From: Reichenbachiella ulvae | GTDB lineage: Bacteria > Bacteroidota > Bacteroidia > Cytophagales > Cyclobacteriaceae | Direction: 5' to 3' | DNA: 9,918 bases | Assembly: GCF_025833875.1 (NCBI RefSeq) | Contig: NZ_JAOYOD010000010.1 | Coordinates: 1 to 9,918, forward strand | The notes under the pieces: model-generated | Database searches by the model: none | The model's input: the letters and a program-made list of their open reading frames with translations, nothing else | What the model was told of the DNA's origin: nothing | Shown here: positions 7,734 to 9,918 of the stretch, in pieces | How the letters are laid out: each line of letters starts with the position of its first letter | Position numbering within the stretch: the first letter of the stretch is position 1 | Program-made: the position numbers and the translations under genes

Positions 7734-8708
7734 TGCTTGAATTAATAGTTGGAATAGACATAGGAGGAACTAGTACTAAATTTGGACTGGTAGACACAGC
7801 AGGAAAGGTTCGAATTCATAGCAGTATAGCTACAGACAACCCTGACATCAATGTTTATATCAAAGATTTGGCTAAAGCTATAAGAAATGCTGCCGATTCA
7901 TTGGACGAGCCCGTAGACTTTATTGGCGTGGGTGTAGGTGCTCCTAATGGCAATTACAAAAAAGGCACAATAGAGGATGCCCTAACTTACCATGGTCTGG
8001 TACGGTGCCTTTATCAGATCTGCTTAATAAAGAATTTGGCTGCCTGTACAGCTTACCAACGACGCCAACGCAGCGGCCATGGGTGAAATGATGTTTGGCG
8101 GAGCCAGAGGGATGGACGATTTTATTGTGATCACATTAGGGACAGGATTGGGCTCTGGTTTTGTGGCCAACGGGCAGTTGATCCAAGGGCATGATGGACA
8201 TGCGGGCGAACTTGGCATATCGCCTACAAAATAGGTGGTGGTAGATACTGTAAGTGTGGCAAGAAGGGATGCTTGGAAACGTACGTTTCGGCTACAGGTT
8301 TAAAAAGAACCGTCTATAAGTTGCTGGCAGATCATCACATGGATAGTGAGCTGAAACGCTACAGCTTCGATGATCTAAATACCAAAATGGTAGCTGATGC
8401 TGCTGAAAATCGGTGATGTAGTCGCTCAGGAGGCCTTCGAGTATACAGGTAAGGTATTGGGAGCCAAGCTAGCTGATGCTGTGGGGCATACCAGTCCAGA
8501 GGCGATATTCATCATGGGAGGATTAGCGAAAGCAGGTGATTTGATATTCAAACCTACCATCAAGCATTTCGAAAAGAACTTGTTACACATTTATCAAGGT
8601 AAGATCAAGGTTTTGCCTTCAGAATTGAACAGCACGCATACGCCAATCATAGGAGCGGCCAGTTTGATACTGAAAGATATTATGACAAAAAAAGGCTTAG
8701 TGATTTGA
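7733..8708 (+). CDS. ROK-family sugar kinase (glucokinase-like), frameshifted
   Basis: This is a ROK (repressor, ORF, kinase) hexokinase that phosphorylates glucose or a related hexose at O6 in the cytoplasm. Residues 4-18 show the ATP phosphate-binding motif LIVGIDIGGTSTKFG. GVGVGAPNG follows, then TNDANAAAMGE with the catalytic Asp (8055-8087), ITLGTGLGSGFV (8129-8164) and the sugar-binding HDGHAGELGHI (about 8188-8221). The ROK zinc motif CKCGKKGCLET spans 8251-8283 and IFIMGGLAKAG lies near 8507-8539. The protein ends KKGLVI at 8708. There is no N-terminal helix-turn-helix, so it is an enzyme and not a NagC-type repressor. About 325 residues is normal. Frame changes lie near 7990, 8045, 8213 and 8405. 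It is translationally coupled to the BadF kinase by a TAATG overlap. The sugar (glucose, GlcNAc, ManNAc, GlcN) cannot be decided from sequence alone. Confidence 0.93.
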
Positions 8709-8717
8709 TCTAATGCT

Positions 8718-9918
8718 TTATGCTTCGATCTTTTTATGCAGGTGATTATTAGTTTTGATAAAAGGTAAGGTAATCGTAAAGCGAGTGAATTTGCCTAGCA
8801 TGGAGTTGAGCTCAATACTGCCGTTCATTTTTTCTACGGCTTCTTTAATAATGTAAAGACCCAAGCCAGCACCTTTTGACCGGTCGCTGGCACGGTAGAA
8901 CATATCAAATATTTTGCACTGTTGGTCAGGTTCAATGCCTATACCATTGTCGGCTACTTCTATGCGAAGTCCAGCTGCTGATTCGCTGATTTCTATCATG
9001 ATTTCTGATGCTTTATCATAGTCTTGATACTTGATGGCATTAGAAATCAAGTTGGATAAAATCATACTAATTCGTCTTTTGTCAGTTTTGAATGGATGAT
9101 TTAATTCTATTTTGTTTTTGAATTTGAGTCGTTGATAGCCACCGATGTGACTCAGGTTATTTATAGTTTCTTGTATGATGGTATCGAAATGGATCAATTG
9201 ATATTGAATTTCTAGTCTTGAGTTTCTAGAGTAATCCAATATGTCCATGATAAATTTATCGAGTCGATCTACACTAGTTGTTATTAATTCTAGGTATTTC
9301 ATCAAAGGAGGGGAAGGCTTTTCTGTAATGGATATATTGACTAACCCTTTGATGGAAAGTAGAGGTGCGCGTAAATCGTGGGAAACACTATAGACAAACC
9401 TGTCAAGCTCAAAATTAACTTTTTTAAGTTCGTCTATTTGTTGAACGAGTAGGTTTTGAGCTTTCTTTTCTATCGGTAATGTCCTCTAAGGATCCTTCAT
9501 ATTTGATTGGGTTAGAACCGTTAAAGTGCACTCTTATATTTGAACGTACCCAAATGATGTCTCCATTTTTTTTGTAAACCTGATGCTCTATTCCGTTGAC
9601 CTCACCTGTCATTTGAAGGAGCTCTCTTATTTTCATCCTATCCTGCTGATTCACCATAAGTGATCCAGCACCAGGGACAAGTTTGCAGAACTCCTCACGT
9701 GATTCATAGCCAAACATTTTGACCATAGCAGGGTTTACTGTAGTGAAACTTCCCTCGCCGTCAGCAACATATATGCCTTCTAAAGAATTTTCGAAGAGTT
9801 CGCGGTATTTGTCTTCTGCATTTTTTTTCTCTGTAATATTCCTAAACGACCATACACGCCCTACATTCTTTCCATCCAGTATCATTGGCACCGAATGCCT
9901 TTCGAATATTCTTCCATC
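8718..9918 (-). CDS. PAS-domain sensor histidine kinase, 5' end outside the window, one frameshift
   Basis: The gene reads from the right edge leftward. It begins inside the end of one PAS domain (VGRVWSFRNITEKK). A second PAS domain follows, from YRELFENSLEGIYVADGEG through FGYESREEF to GSLEDITDRK (about 9830-9465). Next is a HisKA dimerisation domain with the H-box FVYSVSHDLRAPLLS and phospho-accepting His at 9378-9380. The HATPase_c domain carries N-box NLISNAIKY, G1 ADNGIGIEP and G2 GAGLGLYIIKEAV. The protein ends at 8718. One frameshift lies near 9465 in an A-rich run, just after ITDRK. No transmembrane segment is visible in the part present. No response regulator is in the window, and the gene converges on the sugar operon, so a role in regulating it is not supported. 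The domain calls are certain; the signal is unknown. Confidence 0.95.

Noticed and set aside
7733..8708. NagC-type ROK repressor
   Set aside because: The protein begins directly with the kinase motif GIDIGGTSTK and has no N-terminal DNA-binding domain.
8709..8717. Bidirectional terminator between the convergent ROK kinase and histidine kinase
   Set aside because: The gap is nine bases and I saw no convincing stem with a T-run spanning it.
8718..9918. Histidine kinase as the regulator of the amino-sugar genes
   Set aside because: It is convergent, lacks a response regulator neighbour, and nothing in the sequence links it to sugar sensing.

Overview
The window looks like a piece of a Bacteroidota chromosome, probably a marine Cytophagales-type bacterium (the class-level guess is weak). 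The evidence is a SusC/SusD outer-membrane pair, a long NagB fused to a PIG-L deacetylase domain, a DUF5009-type membrane acetyltransferase, Bacteroidota-style sugar kinases and a PAS-rich histidine kinase. No rRNA, tRNA, CRISPR array, transposase or integrase was recognised.

Layout. Bases 1-1684 (+) hold the C-terminal half of a SusC-like TonB-dependent receptor. Bases 1699-3247 (+) hold its SusD-like lipoprotein partner, followed by a terminator at 3275-3312. A 408-base gap (3248-3655) contains a second, strong terminator-like hairpin and a palindrome. Then come nagB-PIG-L (3656-5621), an intergenic hairpin, a NagX/DUF5009-like membrane protein (about 5683-6769), a BadF/BadG-type N-acetylglucosamine kinase (about 6859-7733) and a ROK sugar kinase (7733-8708), which overlaps the preceding gene by one base. 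A convergent PAS-PAS-histidine kinase on the minus strand (8718-9918) runs off the right edge.

Taken together this reads as an amino-sugar (GlcNAc, probably chitin or peptidoglycan derived) uptake and catabolism locus. SusCD would import oligosaccharides or GlcNAc across the outer membrane. The membrane acetyltransferase homologue would act at the inner membrane. The BadF kinase would make GlcNAc-6-P, a deacetylase would give GlcN-6-P, and NagB would give fructose-6-P plus ammonia. No separate nagA is in the window, so the PIG-L half of the NagB fusion is a tempting deacetylase candidate. This pathway is inferred from families and context.

Important caveat: every protein-coding gene is broken by one or more single-base frameshifts, many of them in the + strand genes. 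The correct protein resumes in another frame just after each break, overall gene lengths match intact family members, and key motifs survive. This is far more consistent with an uncorrected, indel-rich sequence than with pseudogenes. Most coding regions below are therefore given as whole genes spanning several reading-frame segments.
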